From: Channallabes apus
Taxonomy: Eukaryota > Chordata > Actinopteri > Siluriformes > Clariidae
DNA length: 64,000 nt
NCBI GenBank assembly: GCA_030522415.1
Contig: CM060112.1
Location: forward strand, 13,749,227-13,813,226
Reading direction: 5' to 3'
Position 1 is the stretch's first letter, and every line of letters begins with the position of its first letter. This document shows, piece after piece, positions 10,621 through 22,140 of the stretch. A model generated the notes under the pieces. The model was not told where the DNA came from. It searched no databases and was given only the letters and a program-made list of their open reading frames with translations. A program made the translations under genes and the position numbers.

Positions 10621-11984
10621 GTCCTTCTCAAAAAAATTGCATATTATGATAAAGTTCATTATTTTCTGTAATGTACTGATAAACATTAGACTTTCATATA
10701 TTTTAGATTCATTACACACAACTGAAGTAGTTCAAGCCTTTTATTGTTTTAATATTGATGATTGTGGCATACAGCTCATGAAAACCCAAAATCCCTATCT
10801 CAAAAAATTAGCATATCATGAAAAGGTTCTCTAAACGAGCTATTAACCTAATCATCTGAATCAACTAATTAACTCTAAACACCTGCAAAAGATTCCTGAG
10901 GCTTTTAAAAACTCCCAGCCTGGTTCATTACTCAAAACCGCAATCATGGGTAAGACTGCCGACCTGACTGCTGTCCAGAAGGCCATCATTGACACCCTCA
11001 AGCAAGAGGGTAAGACACAGAAAGACATTTCTGAACGAATAGGCTGTTCCCAGAGTGCTGTATCAAGGCACCTCAGTGGGAAGTCTGTGGGAAGGAAAAA
11101 GTGTGGCAGAAAATGCTGCACAACGAGAAGAGGTGACCGCGCCCTGAGGAAGATTGTGGAGAAGGACCGATTCCAGACCTTGGGGGACCTGCGGAAGCAG
11201 TGGACTGAGTCTGGAGTAGAAACATCCAGAGCCACCGTGTACAGGCGTGTGCAGGAAATGGGCTACAGGTTGCAAATTTTGCACGTCATTCGGAAATCAA
11301 GGTGCCAGAGTCTGGAGGAAGACTGGGGAGAGGGAAATGCCAAAATGCCTGAAGTCCAGTGTCAAGTACCCACAGTCAGTGATGGTCTGGGGTGCCATGT
11401 CAGCTGCTGGTGTTGGTCCACTGTGTTTTATCAAGGGCAGGGTCAATGCAGCTAGCTATCAGGAGATTTTGGAGCACTTCATGCTTCCATCTGCTGAAAA
11501 GCTTTATGGAGATGAAGATTTCATTTTTCAGCACGACCTGGCACCTGCTCACAGTGCCAAAACCACTGGTAAATGGTTTACTGACCATGGTATTACTGTG
11601 CTCAATTGGCCTGCCAACTCTCCTGACCTGAAGCCCATAGAGAATCTGTGGGATATTGTGAAGAGAAAGTTGAGAGACACAAGAATATGCAAAAGGATTC
11701 CCGACCAAGTATTGAGTGCAGAACTGAACATAATTATTTGAAGGTTGACTTTTTTTGTATTAAAAACACTTTTCTTTTATTGGTCGGATGAAATATGCAA
11801 ATTTTTTTAGTTTTGGGTTTTCATGAGCTGTATGCCACAATCATCAATATTAAAACAATAAAAGGCTTGAACTACTTCAGTTGTGTGTAATGAATCTAAA
11901 ATATATGAAAGTCTAATGTTTATCAGTACATTACAGAAAATAATGGACTTTATCACAATATGCTAATTTTTTGAGAAGGACCTG
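10618..11984 (+). mobile_element. Tc1-like transposon with long inverted repeats, internally deleted
   Basis: The element runs from CAGGTCCTTCTCAAAAAA to TTTTTTGAGAAGGACCTG, with about 200 bases of near-identical inverted repeat at each end. It is set in (TA)n. The transposase reads MGKTADLTAVQKAIIDTLKQ from 10946, with intact paired helix-turn-helix DNA-binding domains to about 11275. A deletion and frame change near 11280-11330 then removes the first catalytic Asp (the SDE block). The frame resumes at about 11320 with FQHDLAPAHSAKTT (second Asp) and PDLKPIENLW (third acidic region). It is therefore inactive on its own, but it kept both ends. It is the best-preserved member of a family with fragments at 23796, 29592 and 55995. 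Confidence 0.92.
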
Positions 11985-12004
11985 TGTATATATATATATA
12001 CACA

Positions 12005-13835
12005 CAGTTAGGCCCAAAAATATTTGGACAGTGCATGCCACCACATTGGATTTGAAATGAAACAAACTACAACAGAATTGAAGTGCAGACTTTTAGGTTT
12101 AATTCAAGGGGTTGAACAAAAATATACAAATAAACATGTAGAAATTGTATCTATTTTTATACAAACACTCCTCATTTCAGGGGCTCAAAAGTAATTGGAC
12201 AAATAAACATAACCCTAAGTAAAATGTTACATTTCAATATTTGGTTGAGAATCCTTTGCAGGTAATGACTGCCTGAAGTCTGGAACCCGTGGACATCACC
12301 AAACGCTGGGTTTCCTCCTTTGTGATGCTTTGCCAGGCCTTTACTGCAGCTGTCTTCAGTTGTTGCTTGTTTGTGGGTCTTTCAGCCTGAAGTCTTGTCT
12401 TGAACAAGTGAAATGCATGCTCAATTGGGTTGAGATCTGGTGATTGACTCGGCCATTGCAGAATATTCCACTTCTTTGCTTTGGATCATTGTCCATCTGT
12501 ACTGTGAAACGCCGTCCAATCAACTTTGCTGCATTTGCCTGAATCTGAGCAGAAAATATATCCCTATACACTTCAGAATTCATCCGGCTGCTTCTGTCTT
12601 TTGTCGCATCATTAATAAACACAAGTGACCCAGTGCTATTGGAAGCCATGCATGCCCATGCCATCACTCTGCCTCCACCATGTTTTACAGAAGATTTGGT
12701 GTGCTTTGGATTATGAGCTGTTCCAAGTCTTCTCCAAACTTTCTTCTTCCCATCATTCTGGTACAGGTTGATCTTAGTCTCATCTGTCCAAAGAATGCTG
12801 TTCCAGAACTGGGCTGGCTTCTTCAGGTGTTTCTTGGCAAAGTCAATTCTGGCCTTTCTATTTTTGAGGCTGATTAATGGTTTGCACCTTGTGGTGAATC
12901 CTTTGTATTTACTCTCATGAAGTCTCCTCTTTATGATGGACTTAGATACTGATACACCTACTGTACTTCCTGGAGAGTGTTCTTCACTTGAGTGGATGTT
13001 ATGAAGGGGACTTTCTTCACCATGGAAAGGATTCTGCGGTCATCCACCACTGTTGTCTTCCGTGCACGTCCAGGCCTTTTTGAGTTCCCAAGCTCACCAG
13101 TGCACTCTATTTTTCTCAGAATGTACAAAACTGTTGATTTGGCCACTCCTAACATTTCTGCTATCTCTCTGATGGATTTTTTCTTTTTTTCAGCCTCAGG
13201 ATAATCTGTTTCACCTCCTTTGAGAGCTCCTTTGACCGCATGTTGTGTGTTCACAGCAACAGCTTCCAAATGCAACCGCTACACCTGGAATCAACTCCAG
13301 ACCTTTTAACTGCTTAATTAATGACAGGTTAACGAGGGAAGAGCCCATGCAGCCTTATTTTTTCCAGCTTTCTGAGTCAATTGTCCAATTACTTTTGGTC
13401 CCTTGAAAAAGAGGCGGCTACGAGTTAAAGAGCTGTAATTCCTACACCCTTGCTCTAATTTGGATGTGAATACTCTCAAATTACAGCTGAGAGTCTGCAC
13501 TTTAAGCGCATATTGATATAATTGTAGCCTGAATATGTTTTCGTAAACAGCTAAACTTGTCCATCCATCCATCCATCCATTTTCTTCCGCTTATCCGAGG
13601 TCGGGTCGCGGGGGCAGCAGCTTCAGCAGGGATGCCCAGACTTCCCTCTCACTGGCCACTTCTTCCAGCTCTTCCGGAGGGATCCCAAGGCGTTCCCAGG
13701 CCAGCCGAGAGACATAGTCCTTCCAGCATGTCCTGGGTCTTCCCCGGGGTCTCTTTCCGGTGGGGCGTGTCCGGAAAACGTCACAAGGGAGGCGAACAAA
13801 ACTTGTCACTGTCCAAATATTTTTGGGCCTAACTA
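12005..13835 (-). mobile_element. Tc1-like transposon split by a LINE tail
   Basis: Its inverted ends are CAGTTAGGCCCAAAAATATT on the left and AATATTTTTGGGCCTAACTA on the right. The minus strand carries the transposase N-terminus at 12958-13275 (KKSIREIAEMLGVAKSTVLY helix-turn-helix, then GRARKTT) and a catalytic-region piece at 12356-12667 (INDATKDRSSRMNSEVYRD, VQMDNDPK). Frameshifts separate the pieces. A LINE fragment (13556-13800) interrupts the element between the transposase and the right end. It is inactive. Confidence 0.88.
13556..13800 (-). mobile_element. Non-LTR retrotransposon 3' fragment
   Basis: The minus strand encodes RPRGRPRTCWKDYVSRLAWE and LGIPPEELEEVASEREVW, the C-terminal motif seen in several fish LINE reverse transcriptases. 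It ends in a (CCAT)n/(TCCA)n tail at 13556-13580. It lies inside the Tc1 copy at 12005-13835, so it inserted later. Confidence 0.75.
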
Positions 13836-13861
13836 TATATATATGTATGTATGTATATATA

Positions 13862-13901
<40 letters not shown>
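13836..13901. repeat. (TA)n / (TATG)n microsatellite
   Basis: This is a TA repeat with a few TATG units next to the Tc1 end, where Tc1 elements prefer TA targets. It gives rise to spurious Tyr/Ile open frames. Confidence 0.9.
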
Positions 13902-13904
<3 letters not shown>

Positions 13905-14373
13905 GCTGTATTTGTACTGACATTAGATTACACACAGGTGCACTCTATTTAGTCATTAGCACTCATCAGGCAATGTCTATGGGCAACTGACTGCACTCAG
14001 ACCAAAGGGGGCTGAATAATTATGCACACCCCACTTTGCAGTTATTTATTTGTAAAAAATGTTTGGAATCATGTATGATTTTCGTTCCACTTCTCACGTG
14101 TGCACCACTTTGTATTGGTCTTTCATGTGGAATTCCAATGAAATTGATTCATGTTTGTGGCTGTAATGTGACAAAATGTGGAAAAGTTCAAGGGGACAGA
14201 ATACTTTTGCAAGCCACTGTGTATTATATATTTATTACATTACATTTGGAAGACGCTCTTATCCAGAGAAACTTACAAAAGTGCTTTGAACATTAGTCAT
14301 TAAGTTCCTTATAAAGGCTGCATAGATGCAGAAAGATTTGTTGAAAGAGTCTAAAAATATAGACGACTGTCTT

Positions 14374-14612
14374 GATCTTGGGCGGTACGGTGGCTTAATG
14401 GTTAGCACTGTCGCCTTGGACAGTCCAAAGACCTGCAAATTAGGCTAATTGGCGTTCCTAAATTGCGCGTAGTGTGTGAATGTGTGTGTGCCCTGCGATG
14501 GATTGGCACCCTGGACAGGGTGTACTGCGCCTCATGCCCTAAGTCTCTTGGGATAGACTCCAGGCCCCTCGCGACCCCGAATACAAGATAAAGCAGTATA
14601 GACGATGAGTGA
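14374..14612 (+). mobile_element. tRNA-related SINE, family A
   Basis: GGGCGGTACGGTGGCTTAATGG and TTAGCACTGTCGCCTTGGAC form the head. Then come CAGTCCAAAGACCTGC, TAGGCTAATTGGCGTTCC, CTGCGATGGATTGGCACC and a GATAAAGCAGTATAGACG end, with a (GAGT)n tail. The piece carrying the promoter B box and the TGCATGTTCTCC segment is deleted compared with the copy at 28711. Confidence 0.85.
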
Positions 14613-15235
14613 GTGAGTGTCTTGATCTTTTAACAGATGTCTGACATTTCAATTTTGTTGTCCTGTCCATTGTGTCAACCCGACAAAATCCTGACTTGAA
14701 GCAACTCTCTATGATTTTTTTTTTTGTTGCATGATTGTTGGTAACAGACAGTCTAGTTTCAGCATTTTTATGTGTTCTAGGATTTTTACAAACAAAACTA
14801 TCTTGAGTTTACTCAGAATTGTGTGATAAAGAAAATAATTCGGGGAGTGTTAGCTGTGTGGATGGAAAGACTTTGTTGAGAAATGTCATTGGAGAATACA
14901 ATAAGCCGCAGTAACTTATTGAAACATTCTGTCATTTTTAGGACTGACTTGTGGGCCACCTATGCATTATATTTAAAATAATCATTTTAAATAGTTCAAA
15001 AGAAGTTAAGTCTATTTAAAGTCGTCTGTGACGTTTATGATACGTGAGACAGTACGTTAGGCCTTTTGGTTTGTCAAACATGCAGTGACTCATTTAGATT
15101 TTATGCTGCTGAACTGCTCCCTCTTGTGTAAGATAAGTATAGTACAACTGAATCTAATATTTTAATTTTTTAATTTAATTTTTAATTTTTAATTTTATTT
15201 AATTTTTTTAATTTAATTTTATTTATTTATTTTTA
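14613..15235. other. AT-rich intergenic DNA
   Basis: No gene or RNA was recognised. The right end (15160-15235) is a run of TTTAATT/TTTATTT units next to a SINE tail. Confidence 0.4.
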
Positions 15236-15480
15236 TTTTATAGAACTTTATTAATCCCAGAGGGAAATTGCTCAATTTTCACATATCCCAATTAGGAAAC
15301 TGGGGTCAGAGTGCAGGGTCAGCCAGCTTACGGAGCAGCGCCCCTGGAGCAGATAGGGTTAAGGGCCTTGCTCAAGGGCTCAACAGTGGCAACTTGGCGA
15401 TGCTGGGGTTCGAACCCCCGACCTTCCGATCAGTAACCCAGTAACCCACAACCTTAACCGACTGAGCCACCACTGCCCCT
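15236..15480 (-). mobile_element. tRNA-derived SINE, family B
   Basis: Read on the minus strand it starts AGGGGCAGTGGTGGCTCAG (A box), has GTCGGGGGTTCGAACCCC (B box), CAAGTTGCCACTGTTGAGCC and CTTGAGCAAGGCCCTTAACC, and ends TCCCTCTGGGATTAATAAAG followed by an A-rich tail. It is full-length in appearance. Confidence 0.88.
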
Positions 15481-16631
15481 TTAATTTAACTATTTTGCCA
15501 TATAGTTTACAGTATTGATTAATATGTTATTTTATAATGAGTTAATGGTTGTTTTATTTCACATAATTATTATAGAACATTAATATGGTATTAATTATTA
15601 ATGTTTATTCTACCATGTACATATCAGCCTGATTGAACTTTAATTAGGTCAAAGCTGTTGTTAGATGTTAAGACCTTGTACTCCTGATCAGAAGCCAAGC
15701 TGCCTCTGTTGGGACTTCAAGTGTTTACATTTCTGAGATAAATGTATGAGATTCTGGATAAGGGTGGCTGCCAATTGCTGTAAAATGAGAATGCGTCTTC
15801 AAACCCAGATACGGCAAATGGCAAGTCAGCTTCTTCATAAGTGACTCCTTGACCAGTAAAACAAATTCTGTATCAGTTATACATGCACAAATAATTATAT
15901 GTATATTAATAACTTGAGTGAATTTAACGACATGATTTACTTTTGTAAGCTTATTTTTAATGGAATTAAATAAATTCCCCACATTTGCAACATTTGGGAA
16001 GTGCTTGAGCATTTTTAGTAGGACCAGTGTGAGGTGTCCTATATAAAGGCAGCCAGGCCTGAAGCAGTGTTTCTAAGAAGCTCTTCATTAAACACTGAAT
16101 TCTCTGAAAGTGGCATCAGGTGGCATGTCACTGAGAGCTTCAATGCAATGCCTGTGCCAGTTCTCTGCCTTACATGGTGACAAAGAGTATGAGTATACTG
16201 CCAGAGGCTGCAATGAATGCTCGGTCACCTGATGACACTGGTATCTGGGGTGTTTGACCCCATAGTGATTACACTGTCTTCTACGGTCGCTCTCATTTTG
16301 CATACACTAAATATAGAGTTACTCCTGCAATGGTTTGCCTCAAGCTTTAGTTGCTAATTCACATGTGCTACAGCCTTTCCCCCCCTTATACACTGCCTGG
16401 CTTAGACAAAAATTCGCCACTTCAGAAGAGTCAAATTCTCTTTTGAGAAAATGTGTTCAGAAAAAGAACTACATAGCAGATTTTTTAATGAGAAAGATAA
16501 ACTGACAGGTAAATGAGATCTGTTAAATCGGGGGACGTTTATAATATTATTATATTATCTAATACACAATATTACAAATGCAGGAGTCAAAATGACCTGT
16601 AGCTGGCACTTCAGAAAAACACAACATGGTG

Positions 16632-16696
<65 letters not shown>

Positions 16697-17390
16697 GGAT
16701 TCAGACTATTCATTACTCAAAACATTACTATTTCATTATGTACCATATTTGTAATAGTTGGAAACACCTCCTGTTCAAAATGGTATACTATTGTCTTGGA
16801 CTGCATGTCTCCCGTAAGAAGAATGGCAGAAAGAGAGCGTTCTCTTTTTTTAACCATTTTATTCATAATCGAGGAAGACGACCATATTTGAGCTTTTGTA
16901 CGGCGGTCAAAGAAACATACTTAATACCGGAAAATCATAAAGCACGTGAAACTTTACGAGAGGAGGCTATTTGTTGCTCTCTGATTCGCTTTATTATACA
17001 TCGTATATCAGTTCGATTCCAAAGCATTTGTAGTTTAAGTTTTTTTTTTGCTCCTTAATAAACTATATGGATACACGCAAGTTTCGTAGTAACAGTCATC
17101 ATTTCCCCGAAGCGGCCCGAAATGGAACACGCAAGGAACAAACAGCCGGTTTTTGTGCATACTGACACGTGGAAAGTAACGCGCCTCCCGCCTTCGTTTT
17201 CTTGGAATTCCAGCGGCGCTTCGCCACAACCATATCACTCCGCGCAGCGCACTATTCATATCTCTCGTGCGTCTCACATAGAAATCTCCGATCTTAGACA
17301 CACTTTAGATGATTAACGATCTAACATTATTTGCCATTGGGCATTTTTGCCATAATAATAATTCAGGTTTAAAATACATATTCGAGTGAT
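15481..17390. other. Intergenic DNA, long (TA)n and mych upstream region
   Basis: No conserved protein was recognised. A (TA)n array of about 60 bases lies at 16634-16693. From about 17040 the sequence becomes richer in CpG, which fits the 5' flank of mych. The open frames at 16738-17058 and 17035-17301 have no known motif. Confidence 0.45.
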
Positions 17391-17393
17391 CGG

Positions 17394-17472
17394 TTTTGGC
17401 GCGAATTTGTACGTGGAAGGACACTTAAATGTGCTTCGGTAGTATAAAGTTAAATCTCCTCAGCGCCCCACC
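17394..17472 (+). promoter_or_regulatory. mych: mych core promoter: E2F site and TATA box
   Basis: TTTTGGCGCGAATTT at 17394-17408 is a near-perfect E2F site (TTTSGCGC type). TATAAA lies at 17443-17448, placing a start site near 17473. E2F control just above the start site is a known feature of the mammalian MYC P2 promoter. The same logic here is inferred from the motif and its position. Confidence 0.55.
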
Positions 17473-17633
17473 TACTGTCTTTCCGCACCGCGTGGTTTTG
17501 TTATAGGACTGGGTAAATTTACCTTGTTTTAACAAACTATTTCTTTCGCACTAATTTCACTTTGTCTGCTACACTTCGCCGACTACGGGTTTTGCCTACA
17601 ATTACCAGGGTCACTGAAGAAAAGGGCAACCAG
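17473..17633 (+). other. mych: mych non-coding exon 1
   Basis: The predicted 5' UTR exon ends at GGGCAACCAG with a consensus donor GTAAGT starting at 17634. The following intron of about 780 bases ends at the acceptor TTTTCTAG (18404-18411), 12 bases before the ATG. A non-coding exon 1 and an intron before the ATG are the ancestral MYC gene layout. The 5' edge is inferred from the TATA box. Confidence 0.6.
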
Positions 17634-18423
17634 GTAAGTCGTTAATTTTCACACAGATCACAGTGATTGCAGTGTGATCTGCAAGAAGCATGGCACATGG
17701 CATTTTTTAAAATCACTTTCTTTTTGTTTGCATTTATTTGACAGATATAGCGACGCTAATATTAGTGTCAAACCTTTCTTCCAGGATAAGACTATTAAAA
17801 ACATACGATCTAAAAAGAAAACTATACAATATTTAATATATATTTTAACCTATAAGCTGACCTACAGTACTTGAGAATAAATGCCATAGCAGAACGACGT
17901 ACACATTTAATTAAAAATGTCTTTCTCCCTGGGTTTAACAGAACATCTATTAGTATTTTAATCTAATTTAAAGTCCTTATTCTAATATGATTAGCATTGT
18001 TATTTATAAATTAGTGAACGAAGCGGCCGTTCCAGCTGTTGCATGATGTCACCATAACCCCGAAACGTGAAGAGACCGTCTATAGCCCCGCCCACCAAAG
18101 GAGCTTAAAAAAAAAAGTAATGGATATTTTGATAATGTGCTCTACTTTGTTGTAGTCCTACCATAGTGTTCACACACATACAAACAACTCTGACTTGACT
18201 CCGAAGTGAACAGCTGGATGAGTAGCGTGAATCGTCCCAGCTCCCTCCTGGAAAGTTTACTTGTGAAGCCGCGTGGTCGGGGCAGCGTGCTTCAGTGTGT
18301 TCCTTGTTTTAGTGCAGGGTGTATTATATATATCTTTTTTTTTTTTTTTTTTTTTACAAAAAATACTGCAGTATGTGATGCTTGATTATAGACAATGTTC
18401 CTGTTTTCTAGGTTTCTTTAAAC

Positions 18424-19115
18424 ATGCTGCCGAGTCGTTCTCCGCCACACGACTGGCTTAGCGAATCGGAACCGCTGCTGTTCGACGACGAGTTTTGCCA
18501 GAACTTAATCAAGGACCTGCAGTCGATACCCACACCGCCGCAGTCTCCGCCGGTCAAGACCGGTCTTGGCAAGTCCATGTCCGGGGTCGACCAGCTCGAG
18601 TTGGTGTCGGAGCTTTTGCTCGAGGACAGCGACTTTTTTCACTTGAAATGGAATTGTGATTTAGCCGATGAGCGTACGAGGTATCCCGTCTCGGACGAGA
18701 AAATGTCCGTCCTTTCTACGAGCCCTTTGCTTTCGGATATCGATACTGAAATCTTTGCCGAGATCGTCGGTTCCACGCTGGATTGTGGCGGCGCTGCGGC
18801 GGTGTGTGAGGCGCTAATGCAGAGCGGTAACTTACTCCTGGACACCCCGGAGCTGACCGAGACCTCCTCTGATTACGGCTCCCTGTCCGCGCCTGGAGAA
18901 TCGACCAGCGATTCTGGTGAGCGAATATTTAAGTTATTAAGTTTACTGACCAATATTCAGCTCTGCCAGACTAAAGTACGCTACATTATTCTTTGGTATT
19001 TCTCTTTAAGTATGTGAATGTCATAAAAATCTAAATTTTAGTTTGTTTGGCCAGCTGTTTTTAGTAGTTTTACACTTTGCTTTTACTTAGCTTACTTTTT
19101 GGTTGCTTTCATTTA

Positions 19116-19155
<40 letters not shown>

Positions 19156-19664
19156 GTGACACAGAGGAGGAGATTGATGTGGTAACTGTTCGCCAAAGCA
19201 ACATATTTACTCGCTCACAGCAGCAGAGAGATGACCGGCATGAGCAGCAGCAGGCACTGAAACGCTGCCACCTTGAGATCCAGCAGCAGCACAACTATGC
19301 TGCTCCTAGGCCTGCCTCGCCCCCACCTCCTTTGCAGAGTATAAAACGTGTCCGTGGAAGTATAAAACACTACAACTCCCGCCACCCCTGTGATCTGGAA
19401 GACGGTGAGGAGCGTCGGAGGACCCATAACGTTATGGAGAGGCAACGACGCAATGAGTTGAAGAACTACTTTCTACGTTTGCGTCATCACGTGCCTGAGC
19501 TGTCTAACAATGACAAAGCATCCAAGGTAATGATACTGAAACGAGCTAAGGAGAGCATCCGCAACCTGGAATCAGAGGGACAGAGGCTCAGTCAGAAGAG
19601 AGACAGGCTGCGAGAAAAACAGGAACAGCTAAAGGCCAAACTGGAGCAGCTCAAACGGTGTTGA
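18424..19664 (+). CDS. mych: MYC-family bHLH-zipper transcription factor (mych-like)
   Basis: Two coding exons, 18424-18916 and 19165-19664, give 330 residues. The intron splits a Glu codon with GTGAGC and GACACAG. Features in order: the phosphodegron of Myc box I, IPTPPQSPP (35-43); no recognisable Myc box II (the usual DCMWSGFS block is absent; the nearest sequence is FFHLKWNCDLADE, 71-83); the acidic EEEIDVV block (165-171); QQQHNYAAP (204-212); a KRVR nuclear-signal-like motif (225-228); the basic region and helix-loop-helix from EERRRTHNVMERQRRNELK (246-264) to about 298; and a zipper with Leu at 299, 306, 313, 320 and 327. MYC proteins dimerise with MAX on E-boxes to drive growth genes. 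At 330 residues it is shorter than c-Myc or N-Myc (about 400-460). The name mych is chosen because the sequence is clearly Myc but divergent from c-, N- and L-Myc. The paralogue assignment is less certain than the family. Confidence 0.9.
19119..19151 (+). repeat. mych: (GT)n at the mych intron 2 acceptor
   Basis: About 16 uninterrupted GT units end 13 bases before exon 3, with only GTTTTGTGACACAG in between. The repeat occupies the place of a normal pyrimidine tract at this splice acceptor. Confidence 0.92.
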
Positions 19665-20905
19665 GGCTTTTGAAGAATGTTCTGGAACTTGATACAGCTG
19701 GGATTCTGTATAAGGCATGGCCAGCATTCATAGACTCTCACTGTGATGCTGTACCTGAACATTGCAGCACTATTTACCAACTGTTCATCTCTAAGGAGAT
19801 GGCTGGATTTTTCCCCCCCCTAGCTTTTGTAAATTTCCTTTTTGGAAATATGAAACTTCAATGCTAAAATTGCTCTCAATAGCACCTTAAAGCTATGCCA
19901 AAATTATTAGTCTTATATGAATTAACATTTTATTTTCTGTACAATATTATGTTTATTTTAACCCTTTTATTGTGTAAACAACCATTGGCCTGTATAATTT
20001 GTGGCTCTTTATAATCAGTAAACCTCTTTCTCATTCACACAGTCATTGTAAATGATCACATGCTACTGATGTTTGATTTTTGGCTGGATCCAAAAAATGT
20101 TCAAATTTCTAGGGATGAATGTGATGTGTGATTCCCTGGTAAGATATTGATCCTTGTTGTAATACAGTCTAGGCGTTTATATACTGGAATGATGACCAGT
20201 TTGACACCAGTTTATCATTTAAAGTTGGAAGAGTCATTTAAAAAATTAGTTCATATTTGAATCTCACTTTCTAATGTGTCAAATACAATAGATTTTTTTT
20301 CTATTATCTACCTCTGCCAAGGAGACTGGGATGATTATTATTGCCTTCATAATGGCACCTTTAAAGGATTTGGGTATTTTGTCAGTTTATTAATTATGTA
20401 ACATAAATTATTTGTGTTTTGCAAAATTGAAAATGTGTGTGTGTTTTTATTTTTCCTATCCAGCACTTTTTATATTTCTATTAAAAAGTAGAAAATATTG
20501 CTATTCTATCACAGTTGTTTCCTGGTGCATTTTACAATCATGACAACCTCGATTAAGACATTAAGATCTCATTGAGATAGTATAATAATTGTAATTTTTT
20601 AAAGATGTGTATATGGCAGGGGCTTTTTTTTGCCTGTTTGATTGCTATTATTTAACAGCTTAAGAGCTTATTGCTTACTGTAGTGGGTCAGTAAAACTGG
20701 GAATGTCGGTATGGCAAATAACTTATCAGAGCCCAATTGAATTAACTTAATTTTTTCAGTCCTTGATGACTATTAGCCTTTACTTACATTTATGCAATCC
20801 ATAGACGAAAAAAATAGTTTGGAACATCACACGGTAACACAACACATGCTACTGCAAAATAACTAAACTCAATAATCTCTCTCTGTGTATGTATGTAAGT
20901 ATATG

Positions 20906-20960
<55 letters not shown>
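19665..20960. other. mych 3' UTR and intergenic DNA
   Basis: AT-rich sequence follows the stop codon, with no further coding block. A canonical AATAAA was not found close to the stop, so the UTR end is unknown. A (TA)n array lies at 20910-20957. Confidence 0.4.
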
Positions 20961-22131
20961 TAGTATGGTGTAGGGCCTCCTTTTGCGGCCAATACCGCAT
21001 CAATTCGTTGTTTAGTTACCAGTCCTGCACAGTGGCCAGAGGGATTTTGAGCCATTCTTCTTGCAGGATAGTGGTCAGGTCACTACGTGATGCTGGTGGA
21101 GAAAAATGTTTCCTGACTCGCTCCTCCAAAACACCTCAAAGTGGTTCAATAATATTTGGATGCCATGAGAGATGTTCAACTTCACTTTCATGTTCATCAA
21201 ACCACTCTGTCACCAGTCTTGCTGTGTGTATTGGTGCATTATCATCCTTTGATACACAGCACCACCTTCAGGATACAATGTTTAAACCATTAGGGGGACA
21301 TGGTCGTCCACAATGGTTCGGTAGTCCTTGGCAGTGGCACGCCAATCTAGCAAAAGTATTGGGCCTAGGGATATTGCAGCCCAAACCATCACTGATTCAC
21401 TCCAATGTATTCACTCTGGTCATGCAACAGTCTGGGTGGTATGCTTCTTTGGGGCTTTGCCACACCGTAACTCTCCTGGATGTGGGAAAGATCGTGAAGG
21501 TGAACTCATCAGAGAACAATACATGTTTCACATTGTCCACACACCAAGATTTTCGCTGCTGGCACCATTGAAACCGACATTTGGCATTGGCACGAGTGAC
21601 CAAAGGTTTGGCTATAGCAGCCCGGCCATGTACATTGACCCTATGGAGTTCCCAACGAACAGTTTTGGTTGAAACAGGAGAGTTGAGGTGCACATTTAAT
21701 TCTGCAGTGAGTTGAGCAGCTGTAGTTTTATGTTTTTTGGATACAATCCGAGTTAGCATTCGGACATCCCTTTCATCCTCTTGCGTCCACAGTTACTCCT
21801 GTTGGATGTGGTTCGTCCTTCTTGGTGGTACGCTGACATTACCCTGGATACCGTGGCTCTTGATGCATCACAAAGACTTGCTGTCTTGGTCACAGGTGCT
21901 CCAGCGAGACGCGCACCAACAATTTGTCCTTTTTTGAACTCCACCCATAATGTGTGCATTGCAATATTTTAAGCAAAATTGTTATATTACTCTGCACATT
22001 TCACCAGTAAGAGCAGCGTGTGAAAGTTTAATTAGCAATCAATGAAGATTGGCCATAAGGCTGGTCAAATTTAGCCATGAAACCTCCAACACTAAATTGG
22101 CCAGTGTTTCAGTTTCATTGTCCAACCCTTG
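20961..22131 (-). mobile_element. Tc1-like transposon with partly open transposase
   Basis: The minus strand carries the N-terminal helix-turn-helix at 21753-21959 (FKKGQIVGARLAGAPVTKTA, ASRATVSRVMSAY) and then, after a frame change, 21397-21759 (LTAELNVHLNSPVSTKTVRW, HVLFSDEFTF with the first catalytic Asp). The remainder to about 20980 is frameshifted but recognisable. The right inverted repeat is CAAGGGTTGGACAATGAAAC read on the minus strand (ending near 22131). The left end is eaten by a (TA)n run. Confidence 0.82.
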
Positions 22132-22140
22132 TATATATAC

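Noticed and set aside
10637..10834. 65-codon frame, repeated at 23821-24009
   Set aside because: It lies in the inverted repeat of a Tc1 family. The similarity between the two frames reflects transposon copies, not a gene.
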